Notes: a model not told the origin generated them from the sequence alone. Positions 17,999 through 26,529 are shown, counted from the first letter of the stretch. The stretch is 64,000 nt of DNA from Treponema succinifaciens DSM 2489 (GCF_000195275.1 NC_015386.1:101573-165572), one strand, 5' to 3'. Numbers and translations: made by a program.

Positions 17999-18018
17999 GA
18001 AGCCTAGGGGAATCGGAT

Positions 18019-18543
18019 ATGGAAATTGATATTGAAATTGACGGACTAACCAATTGCCTTGTAGAACGGGCAACAGGACAAGAAAAAGATACTCAATATC
18101 GCCTTATTTCAAAAACAATTACAAAGGCTGAAGCAGAAAATTTGAAAATAGCTGGCTGGCTTTTTGATTGGAGCATTCCTCACTCAAATGGATACGAAGT
18201 TTACGAACTTTTGTTAAAAGACACAAATGAAAGACAAGGCTTAATAGCACTAAAACATATTCGTAATCAACTTTATACTCATGTTGATGTTGTAGAATCT
18301 TCTCCCTCTAATAGAGGAAGCCATGGTATTTATCAAGGTGTTGGTGCTCATTTGTTTGCAATCGCTTGCAAATTAAGCTGGGATGTTGGAAATGAAGGTT
18401 TTGTTCAGTTTAAGGCAAAGACAAATCTTGTTGAACATTACAGAGAAACTCTAAATGCTCAGAATATTGACGACCAGAATATGTTTATTGATAGTTACTC
18501 TGCTATCAATCTTATAAAAAAATATTTTTCAGAGGAGGCTTAA
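18019..18543 (+). CDS. GNAT-like acetyltransferase-fold protein
   Basis: The protein has 174 residues. The region about 95-120 ('SSPSNRGSHGIYQGVGAHLF') resembles the acetyl-CoA pyrophosphate-binding loop of GNAT proteins. It is followed by a helix and the strand 'GFVQFKAKTNLVEHYRETLN', typical of the GNAT C-terminal half. A 70-residue partner gene starts 3 bases after its stop, and the pair has its own strong promoter and a strong hairpin after it. A toxin-antitoxin or small modification role is possible; the substrate cannot be read from sequence. Confidence 0.5.
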   Translation: MEIDIEIDGLTNCLVERATGQEKDTQYRLISKTITKAEAENLKIAGWLFDWSIPHSNGYEVYELLLKDTNERQGLIALKHIRNQLYTHVDVVESSPSNRGSHGIYQGVGAHLFAIACKLSWDVGNEGFVQFKAKTNLVEHYRETLNAQNIDDQNMFIDSYSAINLIKKYFSEEA

Positions 18544-18546
18544 TAT

Positions 18547-18759
18547 ATGATTAGCGTCAGAGAACCTGTTGTTTGTGATAATTATACTATTACATTCAAA
18601 GAACCAGATGTTGCTCTACGATTCGGAGAAGCAATGCCAGACTCACGACTTACCGAGCCTTCCGATGGAAAAGTATTTCGTCTTAGGGAAGCCATTATAC
18701 TTTCAAAAAAGTTAGGTCGCCCTCTAACAAAAGATGAAATGAAAGAATTTACTTTGTAA
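18547..18759 (+). CDS. small partner of the GNAT-like gene
   Basis: This 70-residue protein is encoded immediately after the GNAT-like gene. It contains 'FKEPDVALRFGEAMPDSRLT' followed by a basic stretch 'IILSKKLGRPLTKDEMKEF'. It has no membrane segment or clear DNA-binding motif. The tight coupling suggests a joint function, possibly as antitoxin or subunit. The family is not recognised. Confidence 0.5.
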   Translation: MISVREPVVCDNYTITFKEPDVALRFGEAMPDSRLTEPSDGKVFRLREAIILSKKLGRPLTKDEMKEFTL

Positions 18760-18763
18760 CGAC

Positions 18764-18800
18764 TGGCGGAGATTCCAAGTCTGACTTGAAATCTCCGCCA
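18764..18800. terminator. long hairpin between convergent genes
   Basis: TGGCGGAGATTCCAAGT and ACTTGAAATCTCCGCCA pair over 17 positions with one mismatch and a 3-base loop (CTG). No T-tract follows on either strand, so it may stop transcription only partly or act as an RNA-stabilising hairpin. It separates the GNAT pair from the convergent relaxase gene. Confidence 0.55.
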
Positions 18801-18815
18801 ATAATGACATCGCAT

Positions 18816-20012
18816 TTATCTTTCAAATCCGTATGATTTATCATTAACAACACGGATATTTCGTTCTGAAATCTGCTTCTTTAATCCTCCTGCAGGAGCG
18901 GAAATTGATACCGTCTTTCCTTCAAGATTTTCCTTGTGAAGCTGATAAACCGGGACATAGATTCTTTCTTTATCCGTTCTGATAATCACTGCGTCATTCC
19001 AGCTTTCATCTTTATCAAAATTGATTGTCTTCTCGACTACACCGTAAACGCTGCCGCCTTCAAATAAACGCAGTGGCAGGGGAGACGGCTTGAGATATTC
19101 ATCAAGAAACGAATTATACCGTCCGCTTGCCTGTAAGACTTCCTGCCATTCAGGTTCAGGATTCAGTGTGAAAAAAGCACCTTCGTTCTGTGCAAGTTTT
19201 ATCGTTGTCAAATACGCAAGCCTATTCTGTAAACTTTGATTCAGGTTCTTCGCAAAAATCTTTCCGTCATATTGCAACAACCTGTCGTCAAGGCTCGTCC
19301 ATCTGGCCGCCAGAGGAAGCCGTTCGTTTGTAGCTTGGATTTCCTCATAACTTCGCTCTCCTATCATCACAGTTATCATTTCAGAAAGCACTTCCCGCAT
19401 TGTCGTCTTAACCATCTCCTTTGCAAAAAACACCTTTCGTCCGTTCTTGACTGTTCCGTTGATTGCAAGATGTGCATGACGGTGAGCGGTATTATTGTGG
19501 ATGCAGCTTTCCCAGTAGAGTTTGTAGCCCGTTAGATTTTCCAGCCGTTCAATGAATTTTCCTGTCAAAAGCTTCAAGTCTACATTCTGACTTTCCGGCG
19601 AGATGATGCATTTGAAATGGTCTTTAGCCATATTCGCTTCGTATTCCGCAAGGTCAGTCCCGAACAATTCAGGCTTTTCCTCGACTTCCGATTTTTCAGT
19701 CTGCGGCATATAGGTTTTCAGATATTTCAGATGAGCCTCTTTTGAATGCCCAATCGACATCTTAAAAGTGACTCTCTGCTTTCGTGAGTTTTCCGAGCCT
19801 TCCGACTTTACATGAAAACCGCTGCTTCCAAAACTGCCATTCTGCGATTTGTGCCATCTGGCACTTTTTGTTTTAATGAGATTTTTCAAAATCCTGTTCA
19901 GGTTCCCAACATCGTCTTTTTTGTACGCTGGTCTTCGCCAATCATAAAGCCCTGTGTCTTTCTCAGGATTTTCTTTTTTGGGGTGATTAAAAATTGATTT
20001 GATATTCTCCAT
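18816..20012 (-). CDS. relaxase (MOB-type, VirD2/TraI-like)
   Basis: ATG 20012 follows ACGGAG and was preferred over the longer frame to 20048. The product is 398 residues long. The metal-binding histidine motif of relaxases is seen in 'HNNTAHRHAHLAINGTVKNG'. An N-terminal Tyr for DNA cleavage cannot be assigned with certainty (Tyr occurs in 'DTGLYDWRRPAYKK'). Relaxases nick oriT and stay attached to the transferred strand. The gene lies divergently from topB, with repeats typical of an oriT between them, and shares the GACCTGCCCA element with other transfer operons. The C-terminal half (about 260-398) is unassigned. Confidence 0.75.
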   Translation of the reverse strand: MENIKSIFNHPKKENPEKDTGLYDWRRPAYKKDDVGNLNRILKNLIKTKSARWHKSQNGSFGSSGFHVKSEGSENSRKQRVTFKMSIGHSKEAHLKYLKTYMPQTEKSEVEEKPELFGTDLAEYEANMAKDHFKCIISPESQNVDLKLLTGKFIERLENLTGYKLYWESCIHNNTAHRHAHLAINGTVKNGRKVFFAKEMVKTTMREVLSEMITVMIGERSYEEIQATNERLPLAARWTSLDDRLLQYDGKIFAKNLNQSLQNRLAYLTTIKLAQNEGAFFTLNPEPEWQEVLQASGRYNSFLDEYLKPSPLPLRLFEGGSVYGVVEKTINFDKDESWNDAVIIRTDKERIYVPVYQLHKENLEGKTVSISAPAGGLKKQISERNIRVVNDKSYGFER

Positions 20013-20060
20013 ATACGCTCCGTTTTTAGTGCGCCCCACTTGGCACATCAGATTGATATA

Positions 20061-20070
20061 TGGGCAGGTC
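20061..20070 (-). promoter_or_regulatory. shared element, relaxase copy (short match)
   Basis: GACCTGCCCA on the minus strand lies about 6 bases after a possible -10 and 48 bases upstream of the relaxase ATG. It lacks the final GG of the other copies. Confidence 0.4.
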
Positions 20071-20076
20071 GGATTA

Positions 20077-20106
20077 AATGTATCGGAGCGGGGAGTAAAA
20101 GGTCAA
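20077..20106 (-). promoter_or_regulatory. possible relaxase promoter
   Basis: On the minus strand, TTGACC (20106-20101) and TACATT (20082-20077) are separated by 18 bp. The -10 is a weak match. Position and orientation fit the relaxase gene. Confidence 0.4.
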
Positions 20107-20280
20107 GACAGCAGGAAAGCCAGCAAAAATAGGGGTGTGCCACACGAAAATGCCCTGTGCCACAAATCTGCCTAGGTATTACAAGGAATTAGAATCCTCC
20201 GTGCCACATTTTTTATCTTGTGGTCAGTTGGTTCAAGAAACTTTCATCACTTTAGCCACTTTGCGCCATCTGGCTCATCA
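20107..20280. other. candidate oriT region
   Basis: This stretch between the divergent relaxase and topB genes has no ORF. It contains the direct repeat TGTGCCACA at 20136-20144 and 20156-20164, exactly 20 bp apart, and GTGCCACA again at 20201-20208. GTGTGCCACAC is also a short palindrome. Repeats beside the relaxase gene are typical of origins of transfer. No nic site could be assigned by comparison with known families. Confidence 0.45.
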
Positions 20281-20288
20281 CAAATTGC

Positions 20289-20317
20289 TTGATTCTCTTC
20301 CTCAAAATCACTATCTT
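20289..20317 (+). promoter_or_regulatory. promoter for topB
   Basis: TTGATT (20289-20294) and TATCTT (20312-20317) are separated by 17 bp. The shared GACCTGCCCAGG element begins 16 bases after the -10 and the topB start is 38 bases after it. Confidence 0.5.
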
Positions 20318-20333
20318 AATCCAATCATACTTC

Positions 20334-20345
20334 GACCTGCCCAGG
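20334..20345 (+). promoter_or_regulatory. shared GACCTGCCCAGG element, topB copy
   Basis: This is an exact 12-base match to the trbF copy. It runs straight into the ribosome binding site (AGGAAGAGG) of topB, so anything binding it could affect translation as well as transcription. Confidence 0.5.
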
Positions 20346-20355
20346 AAGAGGTTTA

Positions 20356-22128
20356 ATGATTATACTTACCGAAAAACCGAGCGTGGCAAAAGACTTCGCT
20401 TCGGCACTGGGCTGTAGTTATTCCGCAAAAGACAAATGCTACAAAAGTTCTGACGGAAAAACTACGATCGCAAACTGCGTGGGGCATCTGTTTAATCTGG
20501 CAGAACCTGCCGCCTACAATCCGTCCTTCAAAAGCTGGAAGAATCTTCCTATCATTCCCGAAAATTTCATTTACCAACCAAGCGAAAATCTGAAAGATGT
20601 CGCAAAAAATGTCGTTTCGCTTTTGAAACATCACAAAACGGATGAAATCCTGATTGCGACTGACGCAGACAGAGAAGGGGAGATTATCGCACGGGAATGT
20701 TTGAATGCTGCCGGAATTACCGATTCCGACAATATCCGTAGGTTTTGGGTTTCTCAGGCTCTCACAAAAGATGTGATTCTGGACGGAATCAAAAATGCCC
20801 GGCCGATTTCCGATTATGACTTTCTTGCCAAACAAGGCTTCGCACGACAGAAAGCTGACTGGCTCATCGGAATGAACGCAACTCGTTATGTATCAAACAG
20901 GGTAAACGGCGGGGGAGTTCTTGCTGTTGGCCGGGTTCAGACCGCAATCCTTTCAGAAATCGCCAGACGCTGCGAGGAAATTTCCAGCTTCAAGCGCGAA
21001 AAATACTACGAAGCAGAAGCAGCCTTGCTTGCGCCAGATGACACATCATGCGTAACTGCAACTTTTGAGAAAGACGGTTCTACGCACTTTTCCGATAAAT
21101 CCACAGTCCAGAAACTGGACTCTCTCGAAAACAAAACTGCAAAACTTGTTTTCGTAAAACACGACAAGCGCACTGTGAATCCGCCGCAGCTTTACAACCT
21201 GAATGACCTTCAGAAAGATGCATTCGCATACTTCGGCTACTCTGCAGAAATGACTCTTTCAGTCGTCCAGAGGCTTTACGAGAATTACAAATGCGTTTCT
21301 TACCCCCGCACTCCTAGCCGAGTAATGGGAAGTCACAATGTTGAACTTTGCCGTGAACTTTTCGACAAAATGCTCCGTGCTTCGCCTGAATACTTTGAGC
21401 TTCACTCAGTTGCTGAAATCAATGAAAGCAACAAACGGATTTTTGATGATTCAAAACTGGAAGCACATCACGCACTTATTCCTCTCAGCACATTACCTGA
21501 AAATGCAACAGTTGAAGATGACAACATCTACTCGCTGATTCTTGAACGCTTAATGCTTGCTTTTGCCCCAGCTTGTGAAATGGAAAACATGACCGTACAT
21601 CTTTCCGTGAATGAGAATATCTTTGTCACAAGAGGAACGAAAGTCATAAACGCCGGCTGGAAAGATTACCGCAGATTCACCAGAAATCTTGGTAACAGAA
21701 ATGAAATATCGGACGCACAGGATTTGAGCGAAATCGAACTTGAAAATCTTACGGTGAAATCAATCGAAGTAAAGGAAAAATTCACCAAACCGCCGAAGCA
21801 TTACAATGAGGCAAGTCTCCTGGCGTTTATGGAAAACCCGAAAAACAGCGACAATCAGAAGCTCGCAGGTCTTGGAACTTCCGCCACCCGCCATACCTTC
21901 ATTCAGAAGCTGATCCGCAATAAGTTCATCACCGCAGAAAACAAGAATCTTCTTGTTACTAAACAAGGAGAACGGCTGCTTGAAGTTCTTTCTAAAACGC
22001 CGTTCAAAAACATCGCCGATGTCTCGGAAACCACAAGATGGGAAGAAGAACTGTCCGAAAATCCTGATTCTTTCCTCGAAGAAATCAAGTCCTACATCAA
22101 GGACGCAGTTTCGGAGGGTGCCGCATGA
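20356..22128 (+). CDS. topB: type IA DNA topoisomerase (topoisomerase III)
   Basis: This 590-residue protein begins with a Toprim domain ('MIILTEKPSVAKDFASALG', with the acidic motif 'TDADREGE' at about 101-108). The catalytic Tyr lies at about residue 316 in 'YKCVSYPRTPSRVMG', and the central gate region contains 'KQGFARQKADWLIGMNATR'. It lacks long C-terminal zinc fingers and is shorter than chromosomal TopB, as usual for the TraE/TopB type on conjugative elements. Such enzymes resolve single-strand intermediates during transfer. The ATG follows AAGAGG. Its stop overlaps the start of the next small ORF. Confidence 0.92.
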   Translation: MIILTEKPSVAKDFASALGCSYSAKDKCYKSSDGKTTIANCVGHLFNLAEPAAYNPSFKSWKNLPIIPENFIYQPSENLKDVAKNVVSLLKHHKTDEILIATDADREGEIIARECLNAAGITDSDNIRRFWVSQALTKDVILDGIKNARPISDYDFLAKQGFARQKADWLIGMNATRYVSNRVNGGGVLAVGRVQTAILSEIARRCEEISSFKREKYYEAEAALLAPDDTSCVTATFEKDGSTHFSDKSTVQKLDSLENKTAKLVFVKHDKRTVNPPQLYNLNDLQKDAFAYFGYSAEMTLSVVQRLYENYKCVSYPRTPSRVMGSHNVELCRELFDKMLRASPEYFELHSVAEINESNKRIFDDSKLEAHHALIPLSTLPENATVEDDNIYSLILERLMLAFAPACEMENMTVHLSVNENIFVTRGTKVINAGWKDYRRFTRNLGNRNEISDAQDLSEIELENLTVKSIEVKEKFTKPPKHYNEASLLAFMENPKNSDNQKLAGLGTSATRHTFIQKLIRNKFITAENKNLLVTKQGERLLEVLSKTPFKNIADVSETTRWEEELSENPDSFLEEIKSYIKDAVSEGAA

Positions 22129-22277
22129 ACGAATCACTTTTCTTTTTTTCGCGGAACGGCTACGAAGTTCGGAAACTCAAAGTTCTTGGCACGACTTATT
22201 ACATTGTTACCGGAAAAGGTAAACGCTACATCAGAAAATCGCTCAAAAGCGTGAATGATATTGTCGGTGAACCTTAA
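22125..22277 (+). CDS. small basic protein coupled to topB
   Basis: ATG 22125 overlaps the TGA of topB (ATGA), and a 50-residue frame ends at TAA 22277. The product is basic ('GKGKRYIRKSLKSVNDIVG') with a hydrophobic N-terminus (MNESLFFF). It is probably translated by coupling to topB. The function is unknown; a DNA-binding accessory is conceivable from the charge. Confidence 0.5.
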   Translation: MNESLFFFSRNGYEVRKLKVLGTTYYIVTGKGKRYIRKSLKSVNDIVGEP

Positions 22278-22337
22278 ACAATAAATCAAGCCGAAAAAGG
22301 GCAGGGGAGCAATTTTTTGTTCCCTTGCCTTGCAATT

Positions 22338-22907
22338 CTATCTTTTCAAAATTACTCCGAAGTTCTTCTCGTAATTCTTTGAAACCTTGTATTTCCCTTC
22401 ATAGTATTTCCGTACATGTGCGTTCATGCACTTAACAGGCTGGTTGGAATAGCTGAATATATTAAAGAGTCTTAGTAATTCTGACTGAGGGAAGCGTTTA
22501 AGCCCACACGGATTTAAGTCATACAAACGAAGCAGGAAGTAAACCAAGTCTTTATCCCTATGTTTGTCCGTACTGTGATATTTTGGAATCCAAGGATTAT
22601 TTCCAGACTTTGCTTCCATTATCATGTCCGAATAATTTTTCAACAAAACCTCTGTCAATTTTTCAAAAACAACAGGTGATTTTACAAATGTCTGTATCCT
22701 GTCAAATCTTTCAGATGGATGCTTTTTCAGATACATATTTATAAAATCACAAATACAAAATTCGTTGGTAATTCCATGAGATTCGAAGAGAAGTTTTTCG
22801 GATTGTTCATATATATCTCCAAAAATTGTTTTCAATTCGTTCAGAAATGAACTCTGCTTGCGTATAATGTAATCCAGAGAAAATCCTTCATATTGCGGGC
22901 ACTCCAT
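22338..22907 (-). CDS. unknown 189-residue protein
   Basis: This is a soluble protein without signal peptide, helical, with several Tyr and Lys residues ('NQPVKCMNAHVRKYYEGKYK' near the C-terminus). It lies 30 bases downstream of the 278-residue gene on the same strand, and the two are probably co-transcribed. I recognise no family. The position next to the S24 repressor suggests an accessory or regulated module. Confidence 0.5.
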   Translation of the reverse strand: MECPQYEGFSLDYIIRKQSSFLNELKTIFGDIYEQSEKLLFESHGITNEFCICDFINMYLKKHPSERFDRIQTFVKSPVVFEKLTEVLLKNYSDMIMEAKSGNNPWIPKYHSTDKHRDKDLVYFLLRLYDLNPCGLKRFPQSELLRLFNIFSYSNQPVKCMNAHVRKYYEGKYKVSKNYEKNFGVILKR

Positions 22908-22937
22908 TTTATAAAGCCCGCTGTTCTGAAATCCAAA

Positions 22938-23774
22938 CTACTTGTATAAACTCATAGGCATCACAAAAATAGTCCTTCCCATCGGGTTATTCAGGAAAGA
23001 TTCTGGTGTGACATAAAACGAAAATTGGTTTAAGAGACCTTTTACAAAAAAGGTCAGGACTTGCATAAGGCGTTCTTCTATTCTACGAAAATCAGTGTAA
23101 AGAAGACTTAAATCATTAATATATCCACTACATGGGATTTCACTTGCCCGAAAAAGAGTAACCGCTGGAAAGATAGAATTTATATCAGGAACAGCCTCAT
23201 CCGGAATGTAACGGACAGCAACAGAAAGTCTGAGGAATTCTTTTACCTCATAAATAATTTTATCAATTCTAATATTGTTTTTGTCATACTCCAAATCCGA
23301 AGCTGTACAAAGCACATCTGAGAAAAGCGACATAAGTCCATGTATCATATGTTTTGATCTCTCAAATTCACGCATTGCTTCAGAGACATGCTGTTCACTC
23401 GTCAGTGAAAGCATTGATGATTTCTTAACCTGAACAAATCCTGTCAAAACAGAGTCGATTACAGAAAGCACTTTTAACAAATATTCACTTACAGACCGAA
23501 TTTCCGAAAACTTATATGTAATAAATGTAGTCGTAGAAAATGTAGATTTTACATCAAGAAAGCTATAGCAGGGCAAAGTGCCAGACATATCACGAAGCGA
23601 TTTATTATAAAGTTCCGCACTGTTGAAAGTTTCCTGTTCTAAATGAAATTCGTTTTTTCTCTGTTCCTCTGACTTCTTTTCAAGAAATGAAATGTCAAAA
23701 TCGATATCCTTAAAGCTATTAATTTTTGATGTATAACCCTGTGCAAGTATTTTTACAGAATTTCCAACAACCAT
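22938..23774 (-). CDS. unknown 278-residue protein
   Basis: The protein is predicted to be largely helical, with a long heptad-like region around residues 100-180 ('SEYLLKVLSVIDSVLTGF', 'HVSEAMREFERSKHMIHGLM'). There is no clear membrane anchor or catalytic motif. It is divergent from the S24 repressor gene across 152 bp and is probably controlled by it. Function unknown. Confidence 0.5.
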   Translation of the reverse strand: MVVGNSVKILAQGYTSKINSFKDIDFDISFLEKKSEEQRKNEFHLEQETFNSAELYNKSLRDMSGTLPCYSFLDVKSTFSTTTFITYKFSEIRSVSEYLLKVLSVIDSVLTGFVQVKKSSMLSLTSEQHVSEAMREFERSKHMIHGLMSLFSDVLCTASDLEYDKNNIRIDKIIYEVKEFLRLSVAVRYIPDEAVPDINSIFPAVTLFRASEIPCSGYINDLSLLYTDFRRIEERLMQVLTFFVKGLLNQFSFYVTPESFLNNPMGRTIFVMPMSLYK

Positions 23775-23850
23775 CTTTGTCCTAACCTATATGAATCAAT
23801 AAAAGTGTGAAAGGTAATAGTAATTTAAATTAAATATCTAGTCAATAAAT

Positions 23851-23866
23851 ATACTTTTTTTAGTAT
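23851..23866. promoter_or_regulatory. possible operator of the S24 repressor
   Basis: ATACT-N6-AGTAT is an inverted repeat in the AT-rich space between the divergent repressor and unknown genes, 15 bases upstream of the repressor -35. Self-control by the repressor is inference. Confidence 0.35.
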
Positions 23867-23880
23867 TTCTTATAACTTTA

Positions 23881-23909
23881 TTGATTATTTTTTCCCCACT
23901 ATATATAAT
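23881..23909 (+). promoter_or_regulatory. promoter of the S24 repressor gene
   Basis: TTGATT (23881-23886) and a perfect TATAAT (23904-23909) are separated by 17 bp. The repressor start lies 17 bases further on. Confidence 0.6.
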
Positions 23910-23926
23910 ACAATCCGGTAGCTTGA

Positions 23927-24547
23927 ATGGAAGGTGCAGAATTTTGGACAAAGGTTAAAAAGCGACTCAAAGAACTGGATAAAAAGCAGGACTGGCTTGC
24001 TTCTAATTCCGGGCTACTTGTGCAAACTCTCCGAAATAATATCCATAACGACAGACTTCCTTCATTAAAAGACACACTTTCTATCTTAAAAACATTAAAT
24101 CTTACATGGGAAGAATTCGAGCATTATCCAAATCTAACTTCAAAAGACGGAATCCGGAATATCCCGGTTGGCGAACAATATTTCTCAGCAGGTCACGGGC
24201 AGCATGTTCCTGATAATTATGTAGAAACAAAAGATTATGTTGCAGTCCCAAATTCATTAAAATACCTTGGCGATAATATCCGAGCAGCATATGTCCGTGG
24301 CGACTCAATGGAACCAACATTTTTTGACAGCGACATAATCATCTACGACACCAATGGTTATGACGGAAATGAGGGCATCTACGCAATCATCTACAACAGC
24401 AAAGGATTTGTAAAACGGCTCCAGCCAACCAAAAACGGCGTAAACATAATCAGTGACAATAAGATTTATGAACCAATGTTTGAAAGTTCAGAAAGTGATG
24501 ATTTTATCGTAATCGGACGCGTAAGATATTCGGTCCACAAAGTCTAG
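23927..24547 (+). CDS. LexA/CI-type repressor with S24 peptidase domain
   Basis: This 206-residue protein has an N-terminal HTH-like region (about 8-60, 'KQDWLASNSGLLVQTLRNNI') and a C-terminal S24 autoprotease. The nucleophile Ser127 is in 'VRGDSMEPTFFDSD' and the general-base Lys163 in 'KGFVKRLQP'. A likely self-cleavage site is Ala88-Gly89 in 'YFSAGHGQ'. Repressors of this class are inactivated by RecA-stimulated self-cleavage on DNA damage and often control transfer or prophage genes. It may control the divergent genes or the transfer operons. No LexA box is assigned. Confidence 0.85.
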   Translation: MEGAEFWTKVKKRLKELDKKQDWLASNSGLLVQTLRNNIHNDRLPSLKDTLSILKTLNLTWEEFEHYPNLTSKDGIRNIPVGEQYFSAGHGQHVPDNYVETKDYVAVPNSLKYLGDNIRAAYVRGDSMEPTFFDSDIIIYDTNGYDGNEGIYAIIYNSKGFVKRLQPTKNGVNIISDNKIYEPMFESSESDDFIVIGRVRYSVHKV

Positions 24548-24782
24548 ACTTTACTTCCTATAATAAGGATTCTGTCTACCTAATTCTATATATTATAAAA
24601 TTTAAGTATACCCTAATCTGGAAAACTATTGCAAGCTATTTTTCCCCGTATTCAAATAACAAATTGCATTATTTTGGCTTTCTCAATTTATTATTGCGTA
24701 AAGCATATTTTCAGAATCTAAAATAAATAATTATTTCTTTATTTCTCAATGATAGTAATTGTACAAGTAGGTGATGAATAAA

Positions 24783-25037
24783 ATGTATAAGGAACTAATT
24801 AAAAAACTTGAAACAAAATATTTTTTTTATCGTGAACCAACAGATAATGAAATATACAACTTTCTAGGTAAATTAAAGACGATTAAGTCTCATTTCGGTT
24901 ATATATCAGATAATATGGTCGATGAATGTGTTGAAAAATATCTACCATATGCAAGTCTAAATCTAAATGAGGCTGAACACATGAATTATGAACGTCTTTT
25001 AATTGCCGAATTATCAGAGATTATCGATGGACTTTAA
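24783..25037 (+). CDS. unknown 84-residue protein
   Basis: I chose ATG 24783 because AGGTGA lies 8 bases upstream; GTG 24771 and ATG 24774 are possible. The product is acidic and soluble ('FFYREPTDNEIYNFLGKLKT'). Its last 11 bases overlap the membrane-protein gene, so the pair is translationally coupled. The region 24548-24770 ahead of it is AT-rich and holds no further gene. It could be the regulatory or immunity half of a two-gene module. Confidence 0.45.
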   Translation: MYKELIKKLETKYFFYREPTDNEIYNFLGKLKTIKSHFGYISDNMVDECVEKYLPYASLNLNEAEHMNYERLLIAELSEIIDGL

Positions 25038-25851
25038 TGAAGCTAGAACTAAATATCAATCTAGAATGAACGTTTTAATTGAACAAAGTCGTTCAAAAAA
25101 GATTGAAAAAAACATATTATTTACTGAATTAGTACGTATAGGCGATATATTCTGTACTGATATTGAATCTATCATATGCGAAAAAATATCCTCAATTTTA
25201 TCTCCAGCAGAGAAAAATGATCTTTTAGAAACGATTGAGGAAACATTTAAGACTGTAATAAAGCACTATAAAATTTTGAAGAAACTTTCTCAAAAAATTA
25301 ATTATGAGTCCCCAAATACTGTTATTATTTTTTTACAGAATGTTTATAAATCCAATGCAGAAAAAAATAGTATCAAGGAGTATAAGAAAAAATTTGCGGA
25401 TGAAGGCTTATCTGTAAAGGGGTTTGAAACCAGGAGGAAATCTAAAATGAAAACGACAAAGTGTAATGTCCCTGGAATAATAATAACAGCAATTGTAACT
25501 TTGTTGATAATTGCAGCTCTCGTTATTTACAATAATATTGGTAAAAATATATCCATTAATATTCCTATGCTTATTACTGCAGTTATTGCATTAGGTATTT
25601 GTATTATTTTCTGCTTTATAAAATTTGTTCAAGACTCTTCTTCTTATCTTATTTTCAGGATATTAGCATCATTAGCTCCAAGTGTATTACTTGTTTCATT
25701 AATAAATGTAACAGTAAGAATAAGCCTTACATTCAGAATTTTAACTTTAGATGCAATCGGAGTTGTTGCCTTAACGGTTTTCTTTTATTTAGTTAAGCCT
25801 GCAAAACCACAGGAATATAAAACTGCATCAGAGTTAAAACAAGATAACTAG
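25027..25851 (+). CDS. membrane protein with soluble N-terminal domain, unknown
   Basis: I chose ATG 25027 (274 residues), which overlaps the previous gene. Residues 1-135 are a charged helical domain. After that come four transmembrane helices (about 147-167, 177-197, 208-228 and 233-252, e.g. 'VPGIIITAIVTLLIIAALVI'). The C-terminal tail is short and polar. A soluble sensor fused to a four-helix pore-like domain is an architecture found among abortive-infection effectors and among small exclusion proteins. Neither is shown here. Confidence 0.5.
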   Translation: MDFNEARTKYQSRMNVLIEQSRSKKIEKNILFTELVRIGDIFCTDIESIICEKISSILSPAEKNDLLETIEETFKTVIKHYKILKKLSQKINYESPNTVIIFLQNVYKSNAEKNSIKEYKKKFADEGLSVKGFETRRKSKMKTTKCNVPGIIITAIVTLLIIAALVIYNNIGKNISINIPMLITAVIALGICIIFCFIKFVQDSSSYLIFRILASLAPSVLLVSLINVTVRISLTFRILTLDAIGVVALTVFFYLVKPAKPQEYKTASELKQDN

Positions 25852-25941
25852 CAATAAAATTATGATTTTTTCTGCCTGCTTCTTTCTAGTATATAGAATT
25901 AGGCAGGATATACATTCTGCACTATCAAACTTAAAAATCAT

Positions 25942-26238
25942 CTATGCATAAGCATAAGTTTTTATTTCTTCTAACTGAGGAGCAAGCTCTAATTTTGCAT
26001 TTCTTATATCTATATCATCCTGTAAAGCCATAAAATAACCATCAGAAACGCCAAAAAATTTAGCAAGGCGCAAAGAGGTGTCTACTGTAATTTTTCTACG
26101 ATTGTGCAGAATATCCTGTATACGAGATGTAGGAACATTAATTTCCTGTGCCACCCTATATGCAGAAAGCCCAAGTGGAATAAAGAATTCTTCATTTAAA
26201 ATTTCACCCATTGTAGGTGTTTCGATATAATCTGCCAT
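25942..26238 (-). CDS. higA: HigA-type antitoxin
   Basis: This 98-residue XRE-family helix-turn-helix protein carries the typical VapI/HigA sequence 'PTMGEILNEEFFIPLGLSAY' and 'VPTSRIQDILHNRRKITVDT'. It neutralises HigB and represses the operon. The toxin gene lies immediately upstream (9-bp gap), in the order toxin then antitoxin usual for higBA. Confidence 0.9.
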   Translation of the reverse strand: MADYIETPTMGEILNEEFFIPLGLSAYRVAQEINVPTSRIQDILHNRRKITVDTSLRLAKFFGVSDGYFMALQDDIDIRNAKLELAPQLEEIKTYAYA

Positions 26239-26247
26239 AGTTTGCTC

Positions 26248-26529
26248 CTAGTGGTAATCCACAATTTCTACATCGTAAAAATGTCCGTCTTTTTCTGTAA
26301 AACAGACACGCCACTGATCATTTATACGGATAGAATGCTGCCCTTTCCTGTCTCCCACAAGTTGTTCCAAATGATTATTCGGAGGCACCCTTAAATCTTC
26401 AAGACACTTCGCATTATCTATCAACATGAGCTTTCGCAAGGCAACTTTCTGAATTGTATTCGGAAGGCGTCTTGAAAACTCCTGCTTATATATAAGCTCA
26501 GTTTCTTTGTCCGCAAAACTTTTAATCAT
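26248..26529 (-). CDS. higB: HigB-type RelE-superfamily toxin
   Basis: This 93-residue protein has the HigB/RelE fold signature: 'MIKSFADKETELIYKQEFSR', 'NNHLEQLVGDRKGQHSIRIN' and 'QWRVCFTEKDGHFYDVEIVD'. HigB toxins cut mRNA on the ribosome. Together with HigA it forms a plasmid-maintenance (addiction) module, fitting a plasmid-borne location. Confidence 0.92.
   Translation of the reverse strand: MIKSFADKETELIYKQEFSRRLPNTIQKVALRKLMLIDNAKCLEDLRVPPNNHLEQLVGDRKGQHSIRINDQWRVCFTEKDGHFYDVEIVDYH

Noticed and set aside
22293..22337. Terminator between topB's partner and the convergent 189-residue gene
   Set aside because: AAGGGCAGGGGAGC and GTTCCCTTGCCTT pair only with several mismatches and no clear T-tract, so I do not list it as a feature.
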